A stretch of 44,570 bases of DNA, taken from the NCBI GenBank assembly GCA_964448045.1, contig CAYUVF010000036.1, positions 1-44,570 of the forward strand, given 5' to 3'. Below are positions 8,436 to 15,681 of the stretch, in pieces. The translations under genes were made by a program, and so were the position numbers. The notes beneath the pieces were generated by a model. That model made no database searches and was not told the origin of the DNA. It worked only from the letters and a program-made list of their open reading frames with translations. Source of the stretch: CAYUVF01 sp964448045 (lineage in GTDB: Bacteria; Bacteroidota; Rhodothermia; Rhodothermales; Salinibacteraceae). The first letter of the stretch is position 1. Each line of letters starts with the position of its first letter.

Positions 8436-9593
8436 ATGATTTCCCTGAATGCGCTCGCAACCCCGTGCCTGCTGGTGGACGACAGCCGCCTTCGCACCAA
8501 CATCCAGCAGATGCAGAACACGGCCGACGCGAACGAGGTCGCGCTGCGCCCGCACACGAAGACGCACAAGTCGCTGCAAGTGGCCCGGCGGCAGCAGGAG
8601 GCAGGGGCGCAGGGCATCACCGTGGCAAAAGTGGCCGAGGCCGAGACGTTCGTCCGCACCGGATTCGACGATGTGCGCCTGGCCTACTGCGTCGCCGGAC
8701 GCGAAAAGCACGAGCGCCTCGCCCGGCTAATGGACCGCGCCCGCGTCTCGTTTTGCGTCGACACCGAAGCGGGCGCCAAAGCTGCGTCGAACGTCTACGC
8801 GGATGAGGACCGTGTCGCCGAAGTGCTCATCGAAGTTGATGTAGGACACGGGCGCTGCGGCGTGCCGTGGGACACCGACGTGGGCGCCCGCCTCGCCCAG
8901 CGGATCGACGATTTGCCGGGCCTCCGGTGTGTAGGCCTCCTGACGCACGCCGGGCAGGGCTACCACGGCCCCGAGGACGGCGAAACGCGCGAGGACGCGC
9001 TGCGCCGCGCCTCTACCCAGGAGCGCGACCGCATGCTCGCCCTCGCCACGCGCCTCCACGATGCCGATATCCCTGGCGTGTCGCCCGACGCGTTCGAGAT
9101 CAGCATCGGCTCGACGCCCACGATGCGCTACTTCGAAAACCGCGTCGAAGACGGCTTCGCCATCACCGAGATCCGCCCCGGCAACTACGTCTTTTACGAC
9201 GCCATTCAGGTGGGCCTCGGCGCGGCGGAGTGGGACGACTGCGCGCTCACCGTGCTCACCACCGTCATCAGCCGGCGCGGCGACCGGTGCTATCTCGACG
9301 CCGGAAAGAAAGTCGTCACCACCGATACCGGCGCGGGTACCGACGGCTATGGCACGCTCCTCGCCGATGCCGCCGCGATGACGCCGCTCGACGGCGCGAC
9401 CATCACCGGTCTCTCCGAAGAGCACGGCTGGGTGCGCCTCGGCGCCGCCGCCGACCTGCAGGTGGGCGACCGCGTCCGCTTCGTGCCCAATCACGCCTGC
9501 GTCACTGTCAACACGCAGGATGAGATGCATCTGGTCGATGGGCCGAACATTGCCGGCACCCTGCCCGTCGATGCGCGCGGCGCCGTGACGTAA
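8436..9593 (+). CDS. PLP-dependent alanine-racemase-fold enzyme, D-threonine aldolase / D-serine dehydratase type
   Basis: A 385-residue fold-type III PLP enzyme. The lysine expected to hold PLP is K42 in LRPHTKTHK (37-45), the typical context for D-threonine aldolase, D-serine dehydratase and 3-hydroxyaspartate aldolase. SIGSTPTM and the PGNYVFYD segment form the phosphate-binding region. The C-terminal PNHACVTVN holds the His and Cys that bind the divalent metal in this subgroup, so a metal-assisted aldolase or dehydratase acting on D-beta-hydroxy amino acids is expected, not a racemase. Start ATG 8436 is used because the longer frame (from 8343) would overlap the atpDC terminator. The gene ends 15 bases before the Gfo/Idh gene, suggesting a two-gene unit. 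Which D-amino acid is used cannot be told. Confidence 0.85.
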   Translation: MISLNALATPCLLVDDSRLRTNIQQMQNTADANEVALRPHTKTHKSLQVARRQQEAGAQGITVAKVAEAETFVRTGFDDVRLAYCVAGREKHERLARLMDRARVSFCVDTEAGAKAASNVYADEDRVAEVLIEVDVGHGRCGVPWDTDVGARLAQRIDDLPGLRCVGLLTHAGQGYHGPEDGETREDALRRASTQERDRMLALATRLHDADIPGVSPDAFEISIGSTPTMRYFENRVEDGFAITEIRPGNYVFYDAIQVGLGAAEWDDCALTVLTTVISRRGDRCYLDAGKKVVTTDTGAGTDGYGTLLADAAAMTPLDGATITGLSEEHGWVRLGAAADLQVGDRVRFVPNHACVTVNTQDEMHLVDGPNIAGTLPVDARGAVT

Positions 9594-9608
9594 CACGCTG
9601 CTTCCCTC

Positions 9609-10481
9609 ATGCCGCTTACCGTCAGCCTCATCGGACGCGGGCAGCACACCGACCGGCGCGCCACCGTCGTCGCCGATCGGTCCGATGCGGTGCTGCATCG
9701 CCGCGTCGCCGCGCCCGATCCCGCCGCGCCCGATCCCGCCGCGCCATCGGCGCTTGACGACGCCCTGCTCGACGCCTCCGATGTGCTGTTCGTCACGGGG
9801 CCGACCGCCATCCACTTCCGCCTCGCCGAAGCTGCGCTCAAACGGGGCGTGCATGTTTTTCTGGAGTGGCCGCCGGCGACCTCGCTGCCCGAAGCCGAGT
9901 CGATGGTCGAGCTCGCCGAAGAGTCCGGGAGCGAAGTCGGCGTCAGCCGTCCGCTACGGTTTCATCCGATGGTCGAGGTGCTGCCGGACGGCGACCGGGC
10001 GAGGCTCATCGTGCTGCGGCAGGAGGTCGACAGCGTCACGCCTGCCTTCTGGCCGCCCCGCTGCGCCGACGCCCTCGACCTCTGCTGCGCCCTCGCCCGC
10101 AGCCACAGCATCCAGCGCATCGACGCCGAGGCCGTGCCCGCCCACGCCGCCTGGCCCGAGGCCATGGCCTTCGCGCTGCGCTTCCACAACGGCACCTACG
10201 CCCAGGTCAGCCTCTACCGCTGCCATCAGCCCTCCGGCGACCGGCTGTACGTTGCCGGATCGGATTTCCAGATGGAGTCGGAGCTCTCCGGCATGGCGCC
10301 CGTGCACCGGCGCGCGGCGTCGGGAGCGGTCGAGAGGATCGCGGGCGCAGAGTCGCTGATCGAGCGGGAAACGCACGCCTTCCTCGACGCGATTGCGGCG
10401 GACCGCATCCCGCCCGTCTCCGTGCTCGACGGCCTCCACACCATGCGCCTCGTCGAGCGGCTGATGGGGCGACTGCGGTGA
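9609..10481 (+). CDS. Atypical short Gfo/Idh/MocA-like protein
   Basis: A 290-residue protein related to the Gfo/Idh/MocA oxidoreductases, which normally bind NAD(P) in an N-terminal Rossmann domain. The family signal is clear in VLFVTGPTAIHFRLAEAALK, GVHVFLEWPPATSLPEAESM and the following helix, which parallels ALxAGKHVxxEKPLAxxxxEAxxL. Two features are odd: the EKP lysine, normally needed at the active site, is replaced by Trp (EWP), and the N-terminal nucleotide loop reads LIGRGQHT, not GxGxxG. The substrate domain is short (usual full length 330-370). A 15-base tandem duplication adds PDPAA near residue 35. Catalysis is doubtful; a binding or regulatory role is possible. It follows the D-amino-acid enzyme by 15 bases. 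Confidence 0.7.
   Translation: MPLTVSLIGRGQHTDRRATVVADRSDAVLHRRVAAPDPAAPDPAAPSALDDALLDASDVLFVTGPTAIHFRLAEAALKRGVHVFLEWPPATSLPEAESMVELAEESGSEVGVSRPLRFHPMVEVLPDGDRARLIVLRQEVDSVTPAFWPPRCADALDLCCALARSHSIQRIDAEAVPAHAAWPEAMAFALRFHNGTYAQVSLYRCHQPSGDRLYVAGSDFQMESELSGMAPVHRRAASGAVERIAGAESLIERETHAFLDAIAADRIPPVSVLDGLHTMRLVERLMGRLR
9711..9740 (+). repeat. 15-bp perfect tandem duplication inside the Gfo/Idh-like gene
   Basis: GCGCCCGATCCCGCC occurs twice head to tail (9711-9725 and 9726-9740). It is in frame and encodes a repeated Ala-Pro-Asp-Pro-Ala block in a predicted loop. This is a simple slippage-type duplication. Confidence 0.9.
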
Positions 10482-10490
10482 GGTTGGGTT

Positions 10491-10574
10491 GGTGAATGGC
10501 GAGTGGTGAATGGCGAGTAGAAGGAGGTGGCCCGTTCACGCCCCCCACTCCCTACTCGCCACTCCCTCTTCGCC
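10491..10574. repeat. G/A-rich intergenic hairpin, copy 2, with internal 14-bp tandem repeat
   Basis: The element begins 10 bases after the Gfo/Idh stop. GGTGAATGGCGAGT is repeated perfectly at 10491-10504 and 10505-10518. TGGCGAGTAG (10511-10520) pairs without mismatch with CTACTCGCCA (10552-10561). The stem continues inward (GGAG-GTGG against CCCCACTCC with one bulge) and, less perfectly, outward to 10498/10574. There is no T-run. It has the same design as the hairpins at 7797, 38164 and 38505. Confidence 0.7.
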
Positions 10575-10672
10575 CTCCTTTTTCGCCCAAATCCCACGAA
10601 CCTGCAGGCGGCGGACGCCCGTACTGCGTAGATGCACGTAGTTTCGCGCCGAGCATCCGCCTTCGACTGTCC

Positions 10673-12337
10673 ATGCCGACGAACCTCGCCAACCGCCTTC
10701 AAGACGAGCCGTACGAACCCGTGCTGCGCCGCATCGGGCAGGTCGCCGCGCGTGAGGGGATCGAGGCGTACGCCGTGGGCGGGATGGTGCGCGATGTGCT
10801 GCTGGATCGCCCGACGACCGATCTCGACTTCGTCACCGTCGGGCCGGGCACGGGTATCGCTCTGGCCGAAGCCGTGGCCGACGCGCTCGGCGGCGTCACA
10901 GCGCACGTATACGAAAACTTCGGGACGGCGGCCATCCGCGTGCCGTGGACGGCCGTGGAGGGGGCGGAGGCGCCGGCCGAGGACGCCGAGCCGCTGGTGC
11001 TGGAGTTCGTCGCGGCGCGGAAGGAGAGCTACCGCAAAAACTCGCGCAAGCCGATCGTCGAGGACGGCACGCTGGAGGACGATCAGCGACGGCGCGATTT
11101 CACGGTCAACGCGATGGCGATCCATTTGCAGCCCGACCGCTACGGCGACCTGATCGATCCGTTCGATGGCCGGCACGACCTCGACCGCGAAACCCTCCGC
11201 ACGCCGCTCGATCCGCACGCCACCTTCGAGGACGATCCGCTGCGCATGATCCGGGCAGCGCGCTTCGCCACGCAGCTCCAGTTCCGCGTTTCCGACGCCG
11301 CCTTCGCTGCGATGAAAGACAAGGCGCATCGGGTCGACATCCTCAGCCAGGAGCGCATCACCGAGGAGCTGCAGAAGATGATCGTGGCGGATACGCCGTC
11401 CATCGGGTTCAAGATGCTGGAGGCGGCAGGGATTCTGGAGCGCATCTTTCCCGAGCTGGTCGAGCTGAAGGGCGTCGACGAGGTCAACGGGCGCCGCCAT
11501 AAAGACAACTTTTACCACACGCTTCAGGTGCTCGATAATCTGGCAGAGATGACGGCCAGTCAGCCCGGTGAGGACACACGCTGGCTCCGCTGGGCGGCGC
11601 TCTTGCACGACATCGCCAAGCCCGCGACCAAGCGCTTCGTGCCCGGTACGGGCTGGACGTTCCACGGCCACGAAGACCAGGGCGCGCGCATGGTGCCGAG
11701 CCTCTTCCGTCGCCTCAAGCTGCCGATGGACGAGCGCATGACGTACGTCCAGAAACTCGTGCGCCTGCACCTGCGCCCGCAGGCCCTCGCCGACGACGAC
11801 GTAACCGACTCCGCCGTGCGGCGCCTCTTGTACGAAGCCGGCGACGCCATCGACGACCTGATGACGCTCGTCCGGGCCGACATCACGTCGAGCAACCCGC
11901 GTCGCGTCCAGCGCTACCTGAGCGCGTTCGACCGGGTCGAGGAGAAGATGCGCATCGTGGAGGAGAAGGACCGCCTCCGCAACTTCGAACCGCCCATCGA
12001 CGGCTACGAGATCATGGAAACGCTGGGCATCGATGAGGGCGTGGCCGTGGGCATCGCCAAGACGTGGATCCGCGAGGCCATCCTCGACGGTGACATCCCG
12101 AACGAGCACGACCCGGCCTTCGACTATCTGATGACCATCAAAGACGAAGCGCTGCGCAGGGGCGCGCTGTTCGAAACGATGGTCCGCCGCCTCGACGGGC
12201 CCGAGCGCGTGGCGATGGGCGCCATCAAAGAAGCCCTCTTCCACGGCGACGTGCCCGCCGACCGCGACGAAGCTCTGCAGTACCTCGACGAAGTCAAGCG
12301 CCAGGCGCTGGCCACCCGCGACGAATCTACTCCGTGA
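10673..12337 (+). CDS. cca: CCA-adding tRNA nucleotidyltransferase with HD domain
   Basis: A 554-residue class II tRNA nucleotidyltransferase / poly(A)-polymerase family protein that builds or repairs the tRNA 3' CCA end. The head domain shows VGGMVRD (35-41), the catalytic carboxylates in TDLDFV (49-54), RRRDFTVNAMA (139-149, the base-specifying RRD region follows the family pattern) and EDDPLRMIRAARFA (187-199). An HD phosphohydrolase-type domain begins with HKDNFYHTL (276-284) and contains LLHDIAKP (310-317), so tRNA 2',3'-cyclic phosphate processing is possible. Start ATG 10673 is chosen: the frame extends to 10496 but that part is the intergenic hairpin. At 554 residues it is somewhat longer than common HD-type enzymes (about 450-500), owing to a C-terminal extension. 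Confidence 0.92.
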   Translation: MPTNLANRLQDEPYEPVLRRIGQVAAREGIEAYAVGGMVRDVLLDRPTTDLDFVTVGPGTGIALAEAVADALGGVTAHVYENFGTAAIRVPWTAVEGAEAPAEDAEPLVLEFVAARKESYRKNSRKPIVEDGTLEDDQRRRDFTVNAMAIHLQPDRYGDLIDPFDGRHDLDRETLRTPLDPHATFEDDPLRMIRAARFATQLQFRVSDAAFAAMKDKAHRVDILSQERITEELQKMIVADTPSIGFKMLEAAGILERIFPELVELKGVDEVNGRRHKDNFYHTLQVLDNLAEMTASQPGEDTRWLRWAALLHDIAKPATKRFVPGTGWTFHGHEDQGARMVPSLFRRLKLPMDERMTYVQKLVRLHLRPQALADDDVTDSAVRRLLYEAGDAIDDLMTLVRADITSSNPRRVQRYLSAFDRVEEKMRIVEEKDRLRNFEPPIDGYEIMETLGIDEGVAVGIAKTWIREAILDGDIPNEHDPAFDYLMTIKDEALRRGALFETMVRRLDGPERVAMGAIKEALFHGDVPADRDEALQYLDEVKRQALATRDESTP

Positions 12338-12392
12338 GTCCTATGTAGGACGTACTACCAAAGCAGTATCCTCCCTGATCACCCCCATACCC

Positions 12393-13121
12393 ATGTCGTT
12401 TTACTCGTATCGTGTTTCGCTTTTTCCCCTATTTGTTCTCTTGGCCAGTATCGCCGTTGGATGCAGCAGCGCACCCCTGCGGGTCCTCGCTCCCGAATAC
12501 GAGCGCGGCACCTCGCGCGGCGTCTCCATTGCCGTACTCCCGCTATCATCCGATCTGCTCCCGACTCCAGATACAGTGGAAGTCGACGGCGAAGCCCTTC
12601 AAACTGCATATTTCACCGATAAAGGCCACGAACTTTTCTACCGGATTTTTGGGCTGACGCTGCAGGAAGTGGCCCGCGCTGAGATCATCGAACTCGGCGC
12701 CGATTTTCGGCCGAGCGACGCGACGGTCCGACGGCAACGCTTCCCTGTGGCCGAGGGCGACTCGCTGCACCTGCCCGTGCCTGATGGCCGCGTGCAGCTC
12801 ACTAACGCCTCGGCCGATTTCCTGCTGCTGATCGACCAGCTCACCTTCACGCCGCGCTCCGAAACCATCCGGTCGGGGAATTACGGGTCGCCTATGGTGC
12901 AGGACAACGTCTATATCACAGCCACCTGCCAGTACACGCTCTGGGACAACCGCGCCGCGCGCATCGCGGCCTACGGCACGTTTGAGCGCGAAAACCGCAT
13001 GACCGACCCCAACTCACGTGCGCCGTATGAGCAGCTGTTTACGCAACTCGCCGTGCACATCATCGAGGCCAGCCCCATTGCGCTGAATGCACGGGCTCAA
13101 CCGACGGCTGTCGCACCCTGA
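12393..13121 (+). CDS. Predicted lipoprotein of unknown function
   Basis: A 242-residue protein with a lipoprotein signal peptide: hydrophobic core (residues 9-20) then the lipobox IAVGC with Cys24. The mature part starts SSAPLRVLAPEY and has predicted beta-rich segments (SIAVLPLSSDLL, DFLLLIDQLTF, VYITATCQYTLWD). The latter resembles periplasmic proteins that assemble an 'unknown stress or transport lipoprotein' strand order, but I cannot name a family. It lies 55 bases after cca and may share its transcript. No catalytic motif is seen. Confidence 0.75.
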   Translation: MSFYSYRVSLFPLFVLLASIAVGCSSAPLRVLAPEYERGTSRGVSIAVLPLSSDLLPTPDTVEVDGEALQTAYFTDKGHELFYRIFGLTLQEVARAEIIELGADFRPSDATVRRQRFPVAEGDSLHLPVPDGRVQLTNASADFLLLIDQLTFTPRSETIRSGNYGSPMVQDNVYITATCQYTLWDNRAARIAAYGTFERENRMTDPNSRAPYEQLFTQLAVHIIEASPIALNARAQPTAVAP

Positions 13122-13247
13122 AGCGGCTCGTGACGGGGGATGAGCTGTCGTTCACGCTCGGTTTGGCGGGGTAATACCCAGCGGGCCGCTTCGTTAGATG
13201 GGCCGACGACCGTCCCACAGCCTCTGATGTCAACTCGTCCAACTGCC

Positions 13248-13415
13248 ATGAGCTTCGCCGACTTGATTCGTGTCATCTTTTCCGTCATCATTCCGCCCCT
13301 GGGCGTGTTCTTCCAGGAGGGGCTGGGCAAGCACTTCTGGCTCAACATCCTCCTGACGCTGCTGGGGTACCTCCCTGGGCTCATCCACGCCATCTGGATC
13401 ATCGCCCGCCGATAA
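13248..13415 (+). CDS. Pmp3/YqaE family small membrane protein (UPF0057)
   Basis: A 55-residue protein with two hydrophobic helices joined by a short loop: DLIRVIFSVIIPPLGVFFQEGLG then FWLNILLTLLGYLPGLIHAIWII, ending in RR. This is the standard Pmp3/YqaE pattern, including the PPLGVF turn and the LGYLPGxIHAxW signature. Relatives in yeast and plants help maintain membrane potential and are salt-induced; the bacterial role is not settled. ATG 13248 gives the canonical length; upstream in-frame starts add a non-conserved tail. It stands alone between the lipoprotein and the nuclease-family gene. Confidence 0.92.
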   Translation: MSFADLIRVIFSVIIPPLGVFFQEGLGKHFWLNILLTLLGYLPGLIHAIWIIARR

Positions 13416-13428
13416 GCGCGGGGCTGCA

Positions 13429-13457
13429 TTGACGGCAAGACGCACGTCCTGTATCAT
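13429..13457 (+). promoter_or_regulatory. Sigma70-type promoter for the exo/endonuclease-family gene
   Basis: TTGACG (13429-13434), a 17-base spacer, then TATCAT (13452-13457), 54 bases before ATG 13511. The hexamers and spacing are near the general bacterial consensus. The same -35 and almost the same -10 recur at 35504-35532. Confidence 0.5.
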
Positions 13458-13510
13458 AGGCGTCCCGCACTTCGGGTTCCTCGATGGCCGCCTGTTGATC
13501 CGCCCCCGCC

Positions 13511-14419
13511 ATGAAGCGCCTGTATTTTGTCCTCGCCGTGCTACTCATCGTCGTCGCGGTGGGGTTGGCCGTTTACATCATTCTGTACGAGCCCGGAGCG
13601 CCGGCAACGCCCGAGTCCACCCGCGAGGTCGACACCGAGGCCGGGACCGTCCGGATTGCGACGTGGAATCTGTACAACATGGGGCGCACGAAGAATGACG
13701 AGGAGATCGCCTTCATGGCGCAGCAACTGCGCGACTTCGATGTGGTCGCCCTCCAGGAGGTCGTCACGAGCCCGCCTGGCGCGCAGGCGGTCGCTCAGCT
13801 CGACGCCGAGCTCGACCGCACGGGCTTTGCGTGGGACTATCGCCTGAGCGACCCGACGACGGGCGACGGCACTGAGCGCTACGCCTTCCTGTGGAAGCCC
13901 TCACGCGTGCGGCTCGTGGGACAGGCCTGGCTGGAGGCGTCACTGGCCGATCCCATCGACCGGGAGCCGTATCTGGCCCGCTTCGAGCACCGCGCCTCGG
14001 GCCAACAGATGCTGATCGCTAACTTTCACGCGGTGCCCCGCTCCAAGGACCCCGAGCGCGAGATCGCCCTGCTCGATGATCTGCACCGGCGCTATGCCTC
14101 CGATCCCCTGATTCTGCTGGGCGACTTCAATCTCGACGAAGACGATGACGCCTGGAACGAACTCCGCGCATTAGGCTACGCGCACGTGCTCAACGACCAG
14201 CCGACGAGCCTGCGCCGCAAGCGCCGCGATGGGCCCAATGGCCACCTGGCCAACGAGTACGACAACATTTTCTACGAGTCGGCGCCGCTGCGATCCCATC
14301 GAGCAGGGATCGTCGATTTTACGACCTCGTTCGAGACGCTTCGGGACGCGCGGCGCATCTCTGACCACCTGCCTGTCTACATGGATGTGCAGTGGACCGT
14401 GACCCCGGCCCTCCCATAG
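13511..14419 (+). CDS. Membrane-anchored endonuclease/exonuclease/phosphatase family protein
   Basis: A 302-residue protein with an N-terminal transmembrane or uncleaved signal segment (residues 4-26), so the catalytic domain is probably outside the cytoplasm. The DNase-I-like EEP fold is recognisable by ATWNLYNM (Asn53), VVALQEV (Glu83), RYAFLWKP, NFHAVP, LGDFNLDEDD and the final RISDHLPVY (catalytic Asp-His). All metal and catalytic residues of the family are in place, so a phosphodiesterase or phosphomonoesterase acting on nucleic acid or a phospholipid/inositol substrate is expected; the substrate cannot be deduced. Its own promoter appears at 13429-13457 and the convergent terminator lies at 14486-14519. 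Confidence 0.87.
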   Translation: MKRLYFVLAVLLIVVAVGLAVYIILYEPGAPATPESTREVDTEAGTVRIATWNLYNMGRTKNDEEIAFMAQQLRDFDVVALQEVVTSPPGAQAVAQLDAELDRTGFAWDYRLSDPTTGDGTERYAFLWKPSRVRLVGQAWLEASLADPIDREPYLARFEHRASGQQMLIANFHAVPRSKDPEREIALLDDLHRRYASDPLILLGDFNLDEDDDAWNELRALGYAHVLNDQPTSLRRKRRDGPNGHLANEYDNIFYESAPLRSHRAGIVDFTTSFETLRDARRISDHLPVYMDVQWTVTPALP

Positions 14420-14485
14420 ATGACTTTGCCCGATGCCGGGGCGGCCCGGTTGAGGACGTTTTGAGAGCGTTGGTTGTGCCGCCCA

Positions 14486-14519
14486 AAAACAAAAAGCGCC
14501 CCCCGAGGGAGGGCGCTTT
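14486..14519 (-). terminator. Terminator of the minus-strand gene at 14555-14953
   Basis: AAAGCGCCC (14493-14501) pairs with GGGCGCTTT (14511-14519). Read on the minus strand, the stem is followed by GCTTTTTGTTTTTGGG, a good T-rich tail. On the plus strand the tail is only TTTG, so it is mainly a minus-strand terminator but may also stop the convergent nuclease-family transcript. Confidence 0.85.
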
Positions 14520-14554
14520 GTTCGGGCCGGCAAGGGCGCTTGAAGCCGTTCGGG

Positions 14555-14953
14555 TTACGCTTCGACGACCTCTTCGGGGCGCACGTCCCACATCAGCATC
14601 GTCTCGATGTCAACGTAATCCTCCTCGCCGTAGTCGTCGACGAAGATGTAGTCGCCGTACTCGCTGCGCTTGTGGCGCGGCACGCGGCGCCATTCCATTC
14701 CCTCGCCGTCAACGAACTGCTGCGGATAGGGATTTTCGACTTTGTAGGAGGGGTGGTACGAGTGATAGGTTTTCATGGCTTCGTACAGCGCGGCCCGCCG
14801 CGCGCCCGCCTTGCTGGCACTCTCGCCCGTGACCTTGAACGGCGAAACCGCAATGGTGGCTTTCACGAGGCCGTCGTCTTGTTCGTGATAGGACGGCCGC
14901 ATGACGGCAAAATCGTTGGGCTCGGGGTAGGCACTACTATCGTTGTACGCCAT
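14555..14953 (-). CDS. Hypothetical protein with possible dsRBD-like segment
   Basis: A 132-residue soluble acidic protein, no signal peptide or membrane helix. The only suggestive part is residues about 29-65, where LVKATIAVSPFKVTGE is followed by SASKAGARRAALYEAMKTY. The strand then ...GESxSKxxAxxxAAxxAM helix order looks like the second half of a double-stranded-RNA-binding fold, but the N-terminal helix of that fold is not evident, so this is only a hint. The C-terminal 30 residues are Asp/Glu/Tyr-rich (YGDYIFVDDYGEEDYVD), similar in flavour to the 71-residue protein encoded divergently at 15284. Translation from ATG 14953; a strong terminator follows. The gene has normal codon bias and is probably real. 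Confidence 0.7.
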   Translation of the reverse strand: MAYNDSSAYPEPNDFAVMRPSYHEQDDGLVKATIAVSPFKVTGESASKAGARRAALYEAMKTYHSYHPSYKVENPYPQQFVDGEGMEWRRVPRHKRSEYGDYIFVDDYGEEDYVDIETMLMWDVRPEEVVEA

Positions 14954-15283
14954 AATAGGGATACGTCTTCGTCAAAATGCTGGGGATCGCCGGGCTCGCG
15001 GAGGAGCCGGGACGAGCGTTTAATATCTATAATTTTCGTGCTTCTAAACTCCCGCGCTCGGAATAGGATTCGAACCCACCGGAGGCTGCAAAAAAATATC
15101 ATGTTAGCGGGAACCTATCGGCGCGTGCTGTGGTGGATCCGAAAAAGGGCGAGAGCCCTCAGCGGGCCGGACCGCTTCGCAGCCGGGATGACCGCCCGAA
15201 ACCCACGCTGCCGTTGCGCGTCAGCCTCCACATGAAAGCCCTGTGGCTCTACCACACGACATGTAACGCTGTATTTTGGAACA
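14954..15283. other. Intergenic region with AT-rich patch, hairpin and tRNA-like remnant
   Basis: 330 bases between two divergent small genes, with no credible ORF. It holds an AT-rich patch at 15020-15035 in an otherwise GC-rich setting, the T-arm-like sequence at 15056-15079, a poly-A run at 15090-15096, and an AGGGC-GAGA-GCCCT hairpin near 15146-15159. A TATTTTG box lies 7-13 bases before ATG 15284. No clear -35/-10 pair was found. Confidence 0.4.
15056..15079 (-). other. tRNA 3'-end-like remnant (T-arm plus acceptor strand)
   Basis: On the minus strand the sequence reads GTGGG-TTCGAAT-CCTAT followed by TCCGAGC: a 5-pair T-stem (two G-U), a consensus TTCGAAT T-loop and a 7-base acceptor-like strand. 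The matching 5' acceptor GCTCGGA, a D-arm and an anticodon arm are not found within 120 bases upstream, and no CCA is encoded. It is at most a fragment, perhaps from a former tRNA gene or integration site, or chance. Confidence 0.3.
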
Positions 15284-15499
15284 ATGAACTACGATTCGAT
15301 GCATCATCACGACGATCCGTTCTCTGAGAACATCATGCGGTCGATGCTCTTCCAGGATGAGGACGAGCTCTACCTGAACGACGAGGACTACTTTGAGGAC
15401 GATGAGTATTACGAGGAGGATGGCCTCTACTACGGGGAGGACGACCTCTTCGACGACGACCTCTACAATGAGGGTGACCTCGACGAGTTCGCGTACTGA
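15284..15499 (+). CDS. Small highly acidic protein, unknown function
   Basis: A 71-residue protein of extreme composition: 28 Asp/Glu (39%), 14 aromatic Tyr/Phe, one Arg, and a His triplet near the start (residues 7-9). Residues 25-68 form an almost continuous acidic tract punctuated by Tyr, Phe and Leu about every 4-6 positions, e.g. DDEYYEEDGLYYGEDD. No known domain is recognised. The frame uses G/C-ending codons like its neighbours, so it looks translated. Possible roles include a nucleic-acid mimic, a divalent-cation or basic-protein binder, or an osmotic acidic peptide; none is demonstrated. It is divergent from the acidic-tailed gene at 14555-14953. Confidence 0.65.
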   Translation: MNYDSMHHHDDPFSENIMRSMLFQDEDELYLNDEDYFEDDEYYEEDGLYYGEDDLFDDDLYNEGDLDEFAY

Positions 15500-15633
15500 G
15501 GCGGCTCCGCTGAAAAGACCGCTCGCAGGAGCCTCTCCAAGCCGTATTTTCACGCTGGCAGGCCAGGGATAGGCCAGTTGCCCATGCGCCCGTTTTGCAG
15601 AAAAATGATGGATCTAATCCACGGGTGATAGGT

Positions 15634-15657
15634 GGAGGGGACCGCTCGTGTCCCTCC
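15634..15657 (+). other. 5'-leader hairpin before the MATE gene
   Basis: GGAGGGGAC (15634-15642) pairs with GTCCCTCC (15650-15657) with one bulged G and a 7-base loop, 24 bases before ATG 15682. There is no T-run and no known riboswitch class is recognised. It could mask the ribosome site or be incidental. Confidence 0.35.
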
Positions 15658-15681
15658 GCTGCGATGACGCCTCGCTGACGC

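Noticed and set aside
10226..12244. 672-codon minus-strand frame across cca
   Set aside because: Antisense of the conserved nucleotidyltransferase; part of it is translated intergenic hairpin.
15500..15681. Possible riboswitch before the MATE gene
   Set aside because: Only one short hairpin is present; none of the conserved cores of guanidine, TPP, SAM, Mn or preQ1 riboswitches was found.
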